Below, one piece after another: positions 32,717 through 42,522 of a stretch of DNA of 64,000 nucleotides. Under the pieces are notes generated by a model. The model was not told where the DNA came from. It saw only the letters and a list, made by a program, of their open reading frames with translations, and did no database searches. Source of the DNA: Wenyingzhuangia aestuarii (lineage in GTDB: Bacteria; Bacteroidota; Bacteroidia; Flavobacteriales; Flavobacteriaceae); contig NZ_JAATJG010000004.1 of the NCBI RefSeq assembly GCF_011927765.1, forward strand, positions 186,001 to 250,000, written 5' to 3'. Within the stretch, counting starts at the first letter, position 1, and every line of letters starts with the position of its first letter. A program made the translations under genes and the position numbers.

Positions 32717-34475
32717 TAAAAAAACAAAAGTATTCGACACAAACGTATTTAGTCGTATTTTGAGCTATGCCTCAGCCTATAAATCCCTATTTATTCTTTC
32801 TGGGATTTCTTCTATTTTACTAGCAGGTGTGGGTGCTTTACGTCCTTACTTAATTATTAATGCAATTGATAAATACGTATACACAAAAACCGAAGAAGGT
32901 TTTTTAACACTAGTACTTATAATTCTTGGAGCTTTAATTGCCGAAGTTTTATTTCAGCTTGTTTTTATTTTCTTGGCCAACTTATTAGGTCAGAACGTAA
33001 TTAAAGACATAAGAACCAAATTATTTAAACACGTACTTTCTTTTAACATGGCCTATTTTAACAACTCATCTGTTGGAAAAATGGTAACTAGAGTTGTATC
33101 TGATGTAGAAACAATTGCTCAGTTTTTTAGTCAAGGTCTGTTTATGATTGTAAACGACATTTTAAAAATGGTTTTTGTAGCTGTAATGATGCTATACATT
33201 AATTGGAAACTTGCCTTAATAGCTTTTATTGTATTGCCTATTTTAATTTACGCAACCAAAATATTTCAAAAAGCCATTAAAACTGCTTTTCAGGAAGTTA
33301 GAATGCAAGTAGCCAACTTAAATGGTTTTGTGCAAGAAAGAGTTACCGGAATGAAAATTGTTCAACTTTTTAACAGAGAAAAAATTGAATACGATAAGTT
33401 TTATGAAATCAACAAAAAACACAGATCGGCACACATAAAAACAGTTTGGTATTTTTCTATTTTTTATCCGGTTGCCGAAGTATTATCATCTATAGCTATT
33501 GGTTTATTAGTATGGTTTGGAGGTAAAGAATTGGCTATTGATGGAAATGTAACTCAAGGAGAAATTGTAGGTTTTATTATGATGACAGAAATGTTATTTA
33601 GACCCCTAAGACAAATTGCTGATAAATTTACCACCCTACAAATGGGAATGGTTGCCGGAGATAGAGTGTTTGAAATTATGGATACAGAAAGCCATATAGA
33701 TGCACAAGGAACCTACCAACCTACTGCTATTAAAGGAGCTATTAACTTTAAAAATGTAGTCTTTAGCTATACCAAAAGTGAGCCTGTATTAAAAGGGATT
33801 TCTTTTGATGTAAGACAAGGAGAAACCGTTGCCATTGTTGGAGCTACAGGTGCAGGAAAATCTACCATTATTAATTTAATCAATCGTTTTTACGATATTG
33901 ATAGTGGTTGTATTAAAGTAGATGGAACAGATGTAAAAGATTACAATCTTAACTTTTTAAGAAACGAAATTGCAATTGTATTACAAGATGTTTTCTTATT
34001 TTCTGATAGTATTAAAAACAACATCAGCTTACAAAAAAAGGAAATCTCTATTGCCGAAATTAAAGAAGCAGCAGAACAAATTGGAATTTCTGATTTTATT
34101 GAAAGTTTACCCGGTGGTTTTGAATACAATGTAAAAGAGCGTGGAGTGATGCTTTCTTCGGGACAAAGACAATTAATTGCTTTTTTAAGAGCCTATGTTT
34201 CTAACCCAAGTATTTTAATTTTAGACGAGGCAACTTCATCTATAGATTCACATTCTGAACAAATGATTCAATTTGCAACAGACAAAATTACAGAAGGCAG
34301 AACTAGTATTGTAATTGCTCACAGATTGGCAACTATTAGAAATGCCGATAAAATTATTGTATTAGATCAAGGAAACATTGTAGAGCAAGGAAATCATCAA
34401 GAATTGATTAATATTACGAATGGTTTTTACAAAAATCTACACGACAAACAATTTTCAAATCAACAAACTGCATAA
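32706..34475 (+). CDS. ABC exporter, fused permease/ATPase (MsbA-like)
   Basis: 589 residues: a six-helix transmembrane domain (about 20-310) joined to an ATPase (about 340-575). Walker A GATGAGKST, Q-loop AIVLQDVFLFS, signature LSSGQRQLIAF (first residue variant of LSGGQ), Walker B ILILDEATSSID and the switch histidine in VIAHRLAT are all visible. The LSSGQ variant is common among heterodimeric or lipid-type exporters. It is probably an efflux or lipid transporter working as a homodimer; the substrate is unknown. It overlaps truA and is followed one base later by the RidA gene. Confidence 0.92.
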   Translation: MASNKKTKVFDTNVFSRILSYASAYKSLFILSGISSILLAGVGALRPYLIINAIDKYVYTKTEEGFLTLVLIILGALIAEVLFQLVFIFLANLLGQNVIKDIRTKLFKHVLSFNMAYFNNSSVGKMVTRVVSDVETIAQFFSQGLFMIVNDILKMVFVAVMMLYINWKLALIAFIVLPILIYATKIFQKAIKTAFQEVRMQVANLNGFVQERVTGMKIVQLFNREKIEYDKFYEINKKHRSAHIKTVWYFSIFYPVAEVLSSIAIGLLVWFGGKELAIDGNVTQGEIVGFIMMTEMLFRPLRQIADKFTTLQMGMVAGDRVFEIMDTESHIDAQGTYQPTAIKGAINFKNVVFSYTKSEPVLKGISFDVRQGETVAIVGATGAGKSTIINLINRFYDIDSGCIKVDGTDVKDYNLNFLRNEIAIVLQDVFLFSDSIKNNISLQKKEISIAEIKEAAEQIGISDFIESLPGGFEYNVKERGVMLSSGQRQLIAFLRAYVSNPSILILDEATSSIDSHSEQMIQFATDKITEGRTSIVIAHRLATIRNADKIIVLDQGNIVEQGNHQELINITNGFYKNLHDKQFSNQQTA

Positions 34476-34476
34476 G

Positions 34477-34857
34477 ATGAAAAAGATATATCAAACCACC
34501 AACGCTCCTAGCCCAGTAGGGCCTTACAACCAAGCTGTTTCTGTAAACGGAATTTTATATGCTTCGGGACAAATAGCAATTCATCCTAAAACGGGAGAAT
34601 TAATTATTGACAATATTGTTGATGAAACTCATCAAGTAATGAAAAATATACACGCTATTTTATTAGAGGCAGGTGCTACTTTTGAAAATGTAATTAAAGC
34701 TTCTATTTTTATTGCTAACATGGACAATTTTGCAGAAATCAACAAAGTATATGCTAGCTATTTTAACGAAGATACGGCTCCTGCACGCGAATGTGTAGAA
34801 GTAGCAAGGTTACCCAAAAATGTAAATATCGAAATTTCAATTATTGCTCATTTATAA
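34477..34857 (+). CDS. ridA: RidA family enamine/imine deaminase
   Basis: 126 residues, forming a cytosolic trimer that hydrolyses reactive 2-aminoacrylate and similar enamines from PLP enzymes. Motifs are complete: APSPVGPYNQAVSVNG, LYASGQIAIHPKTGEL, and the C-terminal PARECVEVARLPKNVNIEI with the conserved arginine that binds the substrate carboxylate and the terminal glutamate. The ATG at 34477 lies one base after the ABC gene's stop; the longer frame inside that gene is not used. Confidence 0.96.
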   Translation: MKKIYQTTNAPSPVGPYNQAVSVNGILYASGQIAIHPKTGELIIDNIVDETHQVMKNIHAILLEAGATFENVIKASIFIANMDNFAEINKVYASYFNEDTAPARECVEVARLPKNVNIEISIIAHL

Positions 34858-34866
34858 AACTAAAAT

Positions 34867-37146
34867 ATGGTTCGTTGGCTTTTTCGTTTTCTATTTAAAC
34901 TTTTTATCCTTGGGACCGTTCTCTTAGGAGTTTTTATTGGCCTAGTTTATATTGGAGGCTTTGGTCCTATTGCTAATAAAAAAGAGTTAACCGAAATTAA
35001 ACAGGCACAAGCAAGTGTGGTTTATTCTAGTGATCAAAAAATTATTGGAAAATTCTTTTTAACTAATAGAACCAATGTTTCTTACGACAGACTTCCAAAA
35101 CATTTAGTAAACGCTTTAATTGCTACAGAAGACAGTCGTTTTTACCAACACAAAGGAATAGACAAAATAGCCATGCTTAGAGTGGTTGTAAAAACCATTA
35201 TTCTAGGAAACCATTCTGCAGGAGGTGGTAGTACTATTTCTCAGCAACTCGCTAAAAACTTATTTAAAAGAAAAGACTTCTCGGTACTTTCTATGCCGGT
35301 TAACAAAACCAAAGAAGCCATTTTAGCCAACAGGTTGGAAAATATTTATTCTAAAAGTGAAATTCTAACACTTTATTTTAACACGGTTCCTTTTGGAGAG
35401 AATTTATACGGAATAGAAGCTGCTGCTCAACGTTATTTTTCAGTTTCTACAGATCAACTTACTTTAGAACAAGCCGCTATTTTAGTGGGAATGCTAAAAG
35501 CAAATTCTTATTACAACCCTAACAGTCACCCAGAAAATGCTTTGCGCAGAAGAAATGTAGTCTTGCATCAAATGTTAAAGGCTGGATTTATTTCTAAAAA
35601 TCAATACGATACTTCTAGCAGAAAAGATATCAATACAGCATACACCAATATTGTTAATAAAAATCCTAATGGCTATTTTTTACATCAAATAAAAAACAAA
35701 GCAACAGAAATTCTTAATCAACATACAAAAGACGATGGAACTTCTTGGAATGTAGAAAAAGACGGATTAATTATAGAAACCACTCTTAATTACGAACTAC
35801 AAGAAACCGCTTTAGCAGCTAGAAAACAGCATTTAATCAAATTGCAAAAAGCAATGGATTCTTACTGGAACATTCTAAAACACAAAAAAGAAATTCAAAA
35901 CATTATTACTTCTGAATGGAAACAAACATCAGAATACAAACATTTATTAAAACAAGGATTAAACGAGAGTGAGTTAAAACTTCGTGCTAAAGAAAAAAGA
36001 AATACTGCTGTTTTTGATTGGACAGATAAAGAGCATAAATACTCTCAATTAGATTCTATTAGTCATTACCTTAAAATGATTAGTACAGCTATTTATGGAG
36101 TTAGCACCAAAACAGGAGCCGTACAAATTTATGTTGGAGGAAATAATTTTGAATATTTACCGTATAACTTGATTACTAGTGAGCATCAATCTGCCTCTAC
36201 TTTTAAACCCATTGTATATGCTGCTGCCTTAGAAAACGGTCAAAAACCTTGCGATTGGATTAACAACGAAGAAGTTACGTATACTGATTATGACAATTGG
36301 AAACCTGCAAACTACGATCATTCCAATGGAGGCTACTACAGCATGGTGGGTGCTTTAGCTAAAAGTGTAAATATTCCAACAGTTGTTACTTATTTTGATG
36401 TAGGCCACAGTCAACTACAAAAAACTGCTAATGCCTTAGGTCTAAAAAAAGAATTAAATCCTAATCCATCTACAGCATTAGGAACTACTACTTTTTCTTT
36501 ACAAAACATGGTACATGCCTACATACCTTTTGCTACCAGAAATAATAGTGTAGAACCCTATTATATTCAAAGTATTAAAGACAATTCGGGTAATCTAATT
36601 TATCAGCATAAACAAACTAGAGAGAAAAAGAAACCTGTTTTAAACCCTAATACGCTAGAAACCATGCAATATTTACTAAAAGGAGTAGTAGACCATGGAA
36701 CCGCTATTAGACTAAAAACAAGCTATGCTACTAAAGGAGATTGGGCCGGAAAAACAGGAACTTCACAAGATTATAGTGATTCTTGGTTTATTGGTTTTAA
36801 TTCAGACATTGTAATTGGTGCTTGGGTAGGTTGTAAATATCCTAGCATACATTTACCCTCTAGAATTGGTGGTGGTTCTGTAGCTGCTTTGCCTATTATT
36901 GGACAGATAACAAGTCACACCTATAAAAACACAAAAACAAACAGAATGTTGGCAGCTGGTTTTCCTGCATTTGATGAAGAAATAATCAACAATTGTGATT
37001 GTGAATTTTACAGAGAAGAAAATACTTTAGAAAAATTCTTTGATATTTTTGACAAAAAAGAAGAGACTAAAGAAAAAAAGAAAGGAAATTTCTTTACCCG
37101 CTTATTTAGTAGAAAAAAAGATAAAAACAAAGATACTATTCAATAA
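34867..37146 (+). CDS. Class A penicillin-binding protein (PBP1A-like)
   Basis: 759 residues. An N-terminal membrane anchor (about 10-30), a glycosyltransferase-51 domain with EDSRFYQHKGID (catalytic glutamate), GGSTISQQLAKNLF and the second glutamate in KEAILANRLENIYSK, then a transpeptidase domain with SASTFKP (SxxK serine nucleophile), SVNIP (SxN) and GKTGTSQDYSD (KTG). It polymerises and crosslinks peptidoglycan in the periplasm. A short lysine-rich tail follows. It is the last gene of the truA-ABC-ridA run and is closed by a strong terminator. Confidence 0.95.
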   Translation: MVRWLFRFLFKLFILGTVLLGVFIGLVYIGGFGPIANKKELTEIKQAQASVVYSSDQKIIGKFFLTNRTNVSYDRLPKHLVNALIATEDSRFYQHKGIDKIAMLRVVVKTIILGNHSAGGGSTISQQLAKNLFKRKDFSVLSMPVNKTKEAILANRLENIYSKSEILTLYFNTVPFGENLYGIEAAAQRYFSVSTDQLTLEQAAILVGMLKANSYYNPNSHPENALRRRNVVLHQMLKAGFISKNQYDTSSRKDINTAYTNIVNKNPNGYFLHQIKNKATEILNQHTKDDGTSWNVEKDGLIIETTLNYELQETALAARKQHLIKLQKAMDSYWNILKHKKEIQNIITSEWKQTSEYKHLLKQGLNESELKLRAKEKRNTAVFDWTDKEHKYSQLDSISHYLKMISTAIYGVSTKTGAVQIYVGGNNFEYLPYNLITSEHQSASTFKPIVYAAALENGQKPCDWINNEEVTYTDYDNWKPANYDHSNGGYYSMVGALAKSVNIPTVVTYFDVGHSQLQKTANALGLKKELNPNPSTALGTTTFSLQNMVHAYIPFATRNNSVEPYYIQSIKDNSGNLIYQHKQTREKKKPVLNPNTLETMQYLLKGVVDHGTAIRLKTSYATKGDWAGKTGTSQDYSDSWFIGFNSDIVIGAWVGCKYPSIHLPSRIGGGSVAALPIIGQITSHTYKNTKTNRMLAAGFPAFDEEIINNCDCEFYREENTLEKFFDIFDKKEETKEKKKGNFFTRLFSRKKDKNKDTIQ

Positions 37147-37176
37147 AAAAAGCCTCCAATTGGAGGCTTTTTTTAT
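37145..37176. terminator. Bidirectional terminator between the PBP gene and mgsA
   Basis: Palindrome AAAAGCCTCCAATTGGAGGCTTTT with A- and T-runs. It overlaps the last base of the mgsA stop codon. Confidence 0.93.
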
Positions 37177-37538
37177 TATGCTGATTTTATTAACAAACCT
37201 GCTGTAGCAGGGTTAGTAGCTAAAGGTACGTTGTACACATCGCACAAACGCATTAACATAAAAATATCTGGTTCGTGTGGATGTTTTTCTAAAGGGTCTC
37301 TAAAGAAAATTACCATTCCTGTTTTTCCCTCTGCAACTCTTGCTGCAATTTGAGCATCCCCCCCTAAAGGTCCCGATAAATATTTATGAACATTTAATCC
37401 AGCAGCTTCTACTTTTGAACCTGTTGTCCCTGTAGATATCAAACTAATACCCTTTGCTTTTAACAATTCTTTATGTTCCATTAAAAACTGAACCATGTCA
37501 GCTTTTTTTCCATCGTGAGCTATAATTGCTATTTCCAT
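37176..37538 (-). CDS. mgsA: Methylglyoxal synthase
   Basis: A 120-residue cytosolic enzyme that turns dihydroxyacetone phosphate into methylglyoxal, a bypass of lower glycolysis under phosphate limitation. It carries IAHDGKKADM (DHAP phosphate and catalytic histidine/aspartate region), STGTTG (phosphate-binding loop), SGPLGGDAQIAARVAEG with the catalytic aspartate of GGD, and DPLEKHPHEPDI. The start at 37538 (MEIAIIAHDG) matches the family; a frame extension of six residues is ignored. It converges on the PBP gene. Confidence 0.95.
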   Translation of the reverse strand: MEIAIIAHDGKKADMVQFLMEHKELLKAKGISLISTGTTGSKVEAAGLNVHKYLSGPLGGDAQIAARVAEGKTGMVIFFRDPLEKHPHEPDIFMLMRLCDVYNVPLATNPATAGLLIKSA

Positions 37539-37751
37539 ATTTATAATTTTACACATGCAATATATTAAATTTTAAGACATAAATAGTTCTGTATTTTCAG
37601 CTTATTTACATTGGCTAAACACAAATTAACCTGTGTAACTTACCGCTTTATTATCTTTTCTATTTTTAATTCTTCCTTTTTTATCTTTTTGTATCTTACA
37701 AAAGCAACATACCGCTTTCCCCTATTAAATATTTTAGTCAAACACACAAAG

Positions 37752-40700
37752 ATGAATAAACCTGGAAAAATAAAAACTGCCTTATTATTTTCAAGATTTT
37801 TAAAACTGGCCCTTTTATTCACTACTATTCTAATTGCCATAACCTGGTATTTATACAGTACTAAGGTAGATGTTGAAATTAATCAATTAAAAAGCAAAGA
37901 ACAGAGTAAACTTTTATTACAAGTAAACGAAATTAAAAAGGATTTTGTGTTTGTGCAGAGAGATGTATTATTGCTTAGCGATCTAGTCTCTACTAGTGAT
38001 TTTGCTTCTTGCAATAACAAAAAATCTATAGAATCTATAAAAGCTGAAATTTACCAGTTTATCAAAAGAAAAAAAATATACGATCAGATTAGGCTATTAG
38101 ATGTACAAGGTCGTGAAGTTTTAAGATGCGATTACCAAAATGGAATTCCTGAATTTAAACCAGACTCTTTACTACAAGACAAATCCGATAGATATTATTT
38201 TAAAGAAATATCCAAATTAAAAAACGAAGACATTTATTTTTCTAGATTCGATTTAAATATTGAAAACGGAGTTTTAGAAACACCTAACAAACAATTATTA
38301 AGGGTTGGAAGTAAAATATACGGATGCAACAATCAGTATTCTGGAATTTTAATAGCCTCTTATTTAGGAAACCCTTTAGAAAAAAGAATTAAAAAACTGA
38401 ATCAGCAACACTCTGGAGATTTTTATTTGTTAGATCAAAGCAGTTTTTTCTTAATGTCTCCTAACGAAGATGATAATTGGGGATTTATGTTTGCAGACAA
38501 GCAAGACAAAACCTTTTCTAATAAATTTCCAAAATTTTGGGTGTTAATCAATACAAAAGAACATGGGCAACTAGAATCTAATGAAGGAATTATTACTTTT
38601 TCTACCTTAAATTTTAACAAAATAATAAGCAAAGGAGAAAATCTTAAATATTTTGCTAGTGATGATTATTGGAAAGTTATCAGTTTTGTTCCTAATCACA
38701 AAATACAAGTTTTAAAATCCGAAATTCTAGCTAACTTTTATCTTCCTGTAGGAGTCATTTTCTTTTTGATTCTTGTATCCTCTTATTTTTTCTCTTATCT
38801 ACAAGAAAAAGAACAAATAGCACAAGAAGAAGTTAGAAAACTAGCTTCTGTTGTAAAAAACAGTAACAACTGTATGCTAATTACAGATCTACACGGTAGA
38901 ATAGAATGGCTAAACCCTGCTTATGAAAAACTAATCAATAAACCTTTAGATAGCGTAACAGGAGAAAGTTATAAAGTATCTATTATAGATAAAAACAATC
39001 CTAAAAACCCAACAAATCTAATAGACAAAGCCATTAAAAATAAAGAGCAAATAAAAGTTGAAGTGGTTAATTATTATCAACCTAAACAAGAAAACTGGCA
39101 AACTATACAAATAAAACCCATTCTTTCTGGAAAACTACATAAAGCTCAAAAAATACTTTTTGTAGGAACAGATATTACCGATATTAAAGAAAAAGAAAAA
39201 GAGATTACACTTTTAAATAACGACTTAGAACAAAGGGTGATTAGTAGAACTAAAGAACTAGAAAATGCCAATTTATCCATTACCAAAAACCGAGAAAAAT
39301 TAAAACAAAGTAAAAACCGATTAGAAAATGCCTTTTTAACAGGAGGCTATGCTTGGTGGGAATGGAATTACACTACAGACAAATTAAAAGCTAGTTCTTT
39401 ACTTTATAAAAAATTAGGATACAAAACCGAAGCAACTATCAATACATTTGAATGGTTGTTAAAAAAAGTTCATCCTGATGACATTGCTAATGTTAAAGAA
39501 AACTTAAAATCTTTTTTTAAAAACAAAGAAGCCAAATTTAGTTTTAACTGTAGGCTAATCACCCAAGAAAACAACTATTTATGGTTTCATTTAAAAGGAA
39601 AAATTGAAAGTTTTACTACAGACAATAATCCTAAAAAATTAATTGGGACCATTCAGGATATTTCCATACTAAAAAAAGCCGAGGTAGAAATTACCAAAGC
39701 CAAAAACGCTGCAGAAGATTCTAACAAAGCAAAAAGTGAATTTTTAGCCAATATGAGTCACGAAATAAGAACTCCACTTAATGCTATTATTGGATTTTCA
39801 GAACAACTATCTAACACTATAAAAGACAACAAGCAATCCTCTCAAATAAAAATTATTCATTCTAGCAGTAAAAACCTTTTAAGAATTATTAATGACATTC
39901 TTGATTTATCTAAAATAGAAGCCGGAAAAATAGACATTGATGCAGCTCCTGTTGATGTAAGAAACATTGGACAACAAATGAAAGATGTGTTCTCTCAAAA
40001 AGTAGAGAAAAAAGAAATTTACTTTGACGTTGTGATAGATAACAAACTACCTAAATTATTAATTGTAGATGAAACTAGAATTAGACAAGTTCTCTTTAAC
40101 TTAATTAGTAATGCCGTAAAATTTACAGAAAATGGTGGAGTACAATTACTAATTACCGCTACTAAAGAAACCACAGATTCCAACTTTATTTCTCTTGGCA
40201 TTACTGTAAAAGACACGGGTATTGGAATTCCAAAAGAACAACGAGATCAAATATTTGAACCCTTTATTCAACGTAGAGGTCAAAATGTAATAAAATATGG
40301 AGGAACAGGTTTAGGACTATCTATCACAACTAAATTAATTAAAGCCATGAATGGGTTTATCAGTTTAGAAAGCCACTTAGGAAAAGGATCATCCTTTACT
40401 GTTACCTTACCTAAAGTAGAAATTTCTTATGAAACCACTAAAGAGAAAGAAATCCCTTTTGACTGTTCTACAATTTTATTTAACAAAGCTAAAGTTTTAG
40501 TGGTTGATGATGTAAAACAAAACAGAGATTTAATTCTTGATTTATTTTCTAACTCTCCTGATTTAGAACTTTACGAAGCAGAAAACGGACAACAAGGTAT
40601 TGAAATAGCTACCCAAATAATTCCAGATATTATATTTATGGATTTAAGAATGCCTGTTTTAAATGGTTGTGATGCAGCTTTAGAAATTAAAAAAAATAAC

Positions 40701-41177
40701 ACAACAAAAGACATTCCTATTTTTGCTATTACAGCCTCTATTAAAGATCATATAGAAAAAGAACAATTAAAAAATTGTTTTGATGAATACATTGTAAAAC
40801 CTATAGATATTAAAAGTTTTTTTAGTAAAACAAGTAAGTATTTAGCTTATAACAACATCTCTTCAAGTAATCTCAAAAAGGAAAAAGAATACTCTTTTAC
40901 AGATATCGAAATAAAACAGTTACCTGCGTTAATTCACAAATTAGAATTTATTTTTTTAACGCAACTCCCTACACTTTTAGAAAACAACATTATTAACGAA
41001 ATGGAAACTTTTGGACAAGAAATTCTAAGTCTATCTAAAACCTACAATAATAAATATATGATTGCATATGCTGAAAAAATCTGTCAACATGCTGAAAACT
41101 TTGAATTTGACGATTTAACGCTATTATTAAAAAAACTCCCTAATAAAATAAAAAAACTAAAGTCATATTTACCGTAA
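37752..41177 (+). CDS. Hybrid sensor histidine kinase with Cache-like sensor, two PAS domains and REC
   Basis: 1141 residues. Inner-membrane topology: TM1 (about 11-33), a periplasmic sensor of about 290 residues (Cache-like), TM2 (about 326-348); then PAS 1 (about 362-478), a coiled coil, PAS 2/PAC (about 523-640), HisKA with SHEIRTPLNAIIGF (phospho-acceptor H670), HATPase (N box NLISNAVKFTENGG; GTGIG; GGTGLGLSI), and a receiver domain (KVLVVDDVKQNR; phospho-acceptor D964 in IIFMDLRMP). The last 105 residues are helical but lack a clear HPt motif. The ligand is unknown. The start at 37752 is chosen because the longer frame adds an implausible hydrophobic segment before the first conserved region. 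The second kinase follows after 51 bases. Confidence 0.93.
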   Translation: MNKPGKIKTALLFSRFLKLALLFTTILIAITWYLYSTKVDVEINQLKSKEQSKLLLQVNEIKKDFVFVQRDVLLLSDLVSTSDFASCNNKKSIESIKAEIYQFIKRKKIYDQIRLLDVQGREVLRCDYQNGIPEFKPDSLLQDKSDRYYFKEISKLKNEDIYFSRFDLNIENGVLETPNKQLLRVGSKIYGCNNQYSGILIASYLGNPLEKRIKKLNQQHSGDFYLLDQSSFFLMSPNEDDNWGFMFADKQDKTFSNKFPKFWVLINTKEHGQLESNEGIITFSTLNFNKIISKGENLKYFASDDYWKVISFVPNHKIQVLKSEILANFYLPVGVIFFLILVSSYFFSYLQEKEQIAQEEVRKLASVVKNSNNCMLITDLHGRIEWLNPAYEKLINKPLDSVTGESYKVSIIDKNNPKNPTNLIDKAIKNKEQIKVEVVNYYQPKQENWQTIQIKPILSGKLHKAQKILFVGTDITDIKEKEKEITLLNNDLEQRVISRTKELENANLSITKNREKLKQSKNRLENAFLTGGYAWWEWNYTTDKLKASSLLYKKLGYKTEATINTFEWLLKKVHPDDIANVKENLKSFFKNKEAKFSFNCRLITQENNYLWFHLKGKIESFTTDNNPKKLIGTIQDISILKKAEVEITKAKNAAEDSNKAKSEFLANMSHEIRTPLNAIIGFSEQLSNTIKDNKQSSQIKIIHSSSKNLLRIINDILDLSKIEAGKIDIDAAPVDVRNIGQQMKDVFSQKVEKKEIYFDVVIDNKLPKLLIVDETRIRQVLFNLISNAVKFTENGGVQLLITATKETTDSNFISLGITVKDTGIGIPKEQRDQIFEPFIQRRGQNVIKYGGTGLGLSITTKLIKAMNGFISLESHLGKGSSFTVTLPKVEISYETTKEKEIPFDCSTILFNKAKVLVVDDVKQNRDLILDLFSNSPDLELYEAENGQQGIEIATQIIPDIIFMDLRMPVLNGCDAALEIKKNNTTKDIPIFAITASIKDHIEKEQLKNCFDEYIVKPIDIKSFFSKTSKYLAYNNISSSNLKKEKEYSFTDIEIKQLPALIHKLEFIFLTQLPTLLENNIINEMETFGQEILSLSKTYNNKYMIAYAEKICQHAENFEFDDLTLLLKKLPNKIKKLKSYLP

Positions 41178-41228
41178 CTAATAAAAAACACCTAATTTAA
41201 CCATCAATTGTTATTGCAGAAAAAAACT

Positions 41229-42410
41229 ATGTTTATTACAAAGCCCCCTACACCCAAAATATTAATTGTTGACGACCAACAAAAAAACATTCAAGTACTT
41301 GGTAGTCTACTAAAGAACGAGGATTACATTATTGGTGTAGCCATGAATGGGCAGCAAGCTATAGATATTCTAAAAAAAACAAAAGACTTTGATTTGATTC
41401 TTTTAGATGTAAACATGCCTGTAATGGATGGTTTTGAAGCCTGTAAACAAATTAGAAAAATAGAACATCTTCAAAAAATTCCTATTATTTTTTTAACGGC
41501 AATGATTGAAGAAGAACAAATTGTAAAAGGGTTTGAAGTAGGCGGACACGATTATGTAACCAAACCTTTTAACTCAAAAGAATTATTACACAGAGTACAT
41601 ACACACTTAGAATTAAAACAAAGTAGAGATAAACTACAAAACATTAACACTTGGTTAGAAGATGAAGTAGAAAAAAGGACTTTAGAACTTAAAGAAGCTA
41701 ACGAAAAATTAAAAACCGTTAACAAAGAACTAGAAACACTAGATGTTGCTAAAAACGATTTTTTATCAATCATTAGTCACGAAATGAACACTCCTTTAAA
41801 CGGGATTATGGGATTTATTAACGTTTTAAAAGACGAACTTAAAACATCTGAATTAATAGAGTTTGTAAACCTGCTAGATATTTCTGCCAACAGGTTATTA
41901 TCTTTCTCTAAATTAAGTTTACGAATTACAGAACTAAGAACCAACACAGACACTTTTAAAGAAGAAAATGTTTCTTTAAATCAGGTTTTAGGAATTATTC
42001 AAATTAAGACTGCTAAAAAACTACAAGCAAAAGCACAAACACTTTCTATAAAAGGAGACTATAAAGACACCGTTGTTTATGGAGATCCACAATTAATTTT
42101 ATATTGTTTAGACAATATTTTAGACAATGCCATTCAACATTCAGAAGAAGGCGGAAACATTACTATTAACATTGATAATTATGAAAATAGAATTGTCTGC
42201 TCTATTATTGATGAAGGAGAAGGCTTTAGCGAGTATGCCTTAACCAATTTGTTTAAATTATTTTCTTCTAGCAAAAGCCATGTAGACAGTAACAAAGGGC
42301 TAGGACTTGCTTTGGTAAAACTTATTGCAGATGCACACAATGCAACTATAGAAGTAATGAACAATCCTACCAAAGGAGCTACAGTAAAACTTACTTTTCC
42401 AAACAACTAA
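41229..42410 (+). CDS. Response regulator-histidine kinase hybrid (REC-HisKA-HATPase)
   Basis: A soluble 393-residue protein with the receiver at the N-terminus (KILIVDDQQKNIQVLG; phospho-acceptor D60 in LILLDVNMPVMDGF; conserved lysine in VTKPFNSKEL), a coiled coil (about 135-175), HisKA with SHEMNTPLNGIMGF (H184) and a HATPase domain (DNILDNAIQHSEEGG; DEGEGF; NKGLGLALV). This inverted order suits an intermediate that receives phosphate from the upstream kinase's relay and then acts as a kinase for another protein. No DNA-binding output domain is present. ATG at 41229 is used; a TTG 21 bases earlier is also in frame. Confidence 0.9.
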   Translation: MFITKPPTPKILIVDDQQKNIQVLGSLLKNEDYIIGVAMNGQQAIDILKKTKDFDLILLDVNMPVMDGFEACKQIRKIEHLQKIPIIFLTAMIEEEQIVKGFEVGGHDYVTKPFNSKELLHRVHTHLELKQSRDKLQNINTWLEDEVEKRTLELKEANEKLKTVNKELETLDVAKNDFLSIISHEMNTPLNGIMGFINVLKDELKTSELIEFVNLLDISANRLLSFSKLSLRITELRTNTDTFKEENVSLNQVLGIIQIKTAKKLQAKAQTLSIKGDYKDTVVYGDPQLILYCLDNILDNAIQHSEEGGNITINIDNYENRIVCSIIDEGEGFSEYALTNLFKLFSSSKSHVDSNKGLGLALVKLIADAHNATIEVMNNPTKGATVKLTFPNN

Positions 42411-42522
42411 TCACCCCCAAACACACTAATTTAAAGGGAATTAAAAAAAATATTATTTTTTCATTTTGTATTATTTTTTCATATACATTTAGTCAAAAAT
42501 CAAGACAAATGAAAACCCTTAA

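Noticed and set aside
37611-37751. N-terminal extension of the first hybrid kinase
   Set aside because: It would add a second hydrophobic stretch in front of the true first membrane helix and runs into the mgsA upstream region; the ATG at 37752 gives a normal topology.
40860-41177. HPt domain at the end of the first hybrid kinase
   Set aside because: The region is helical and contains a histidine (CQHAENF), but lacks the HxxKGxxxxxG pattern around it, so an HPt assignment is not supported.
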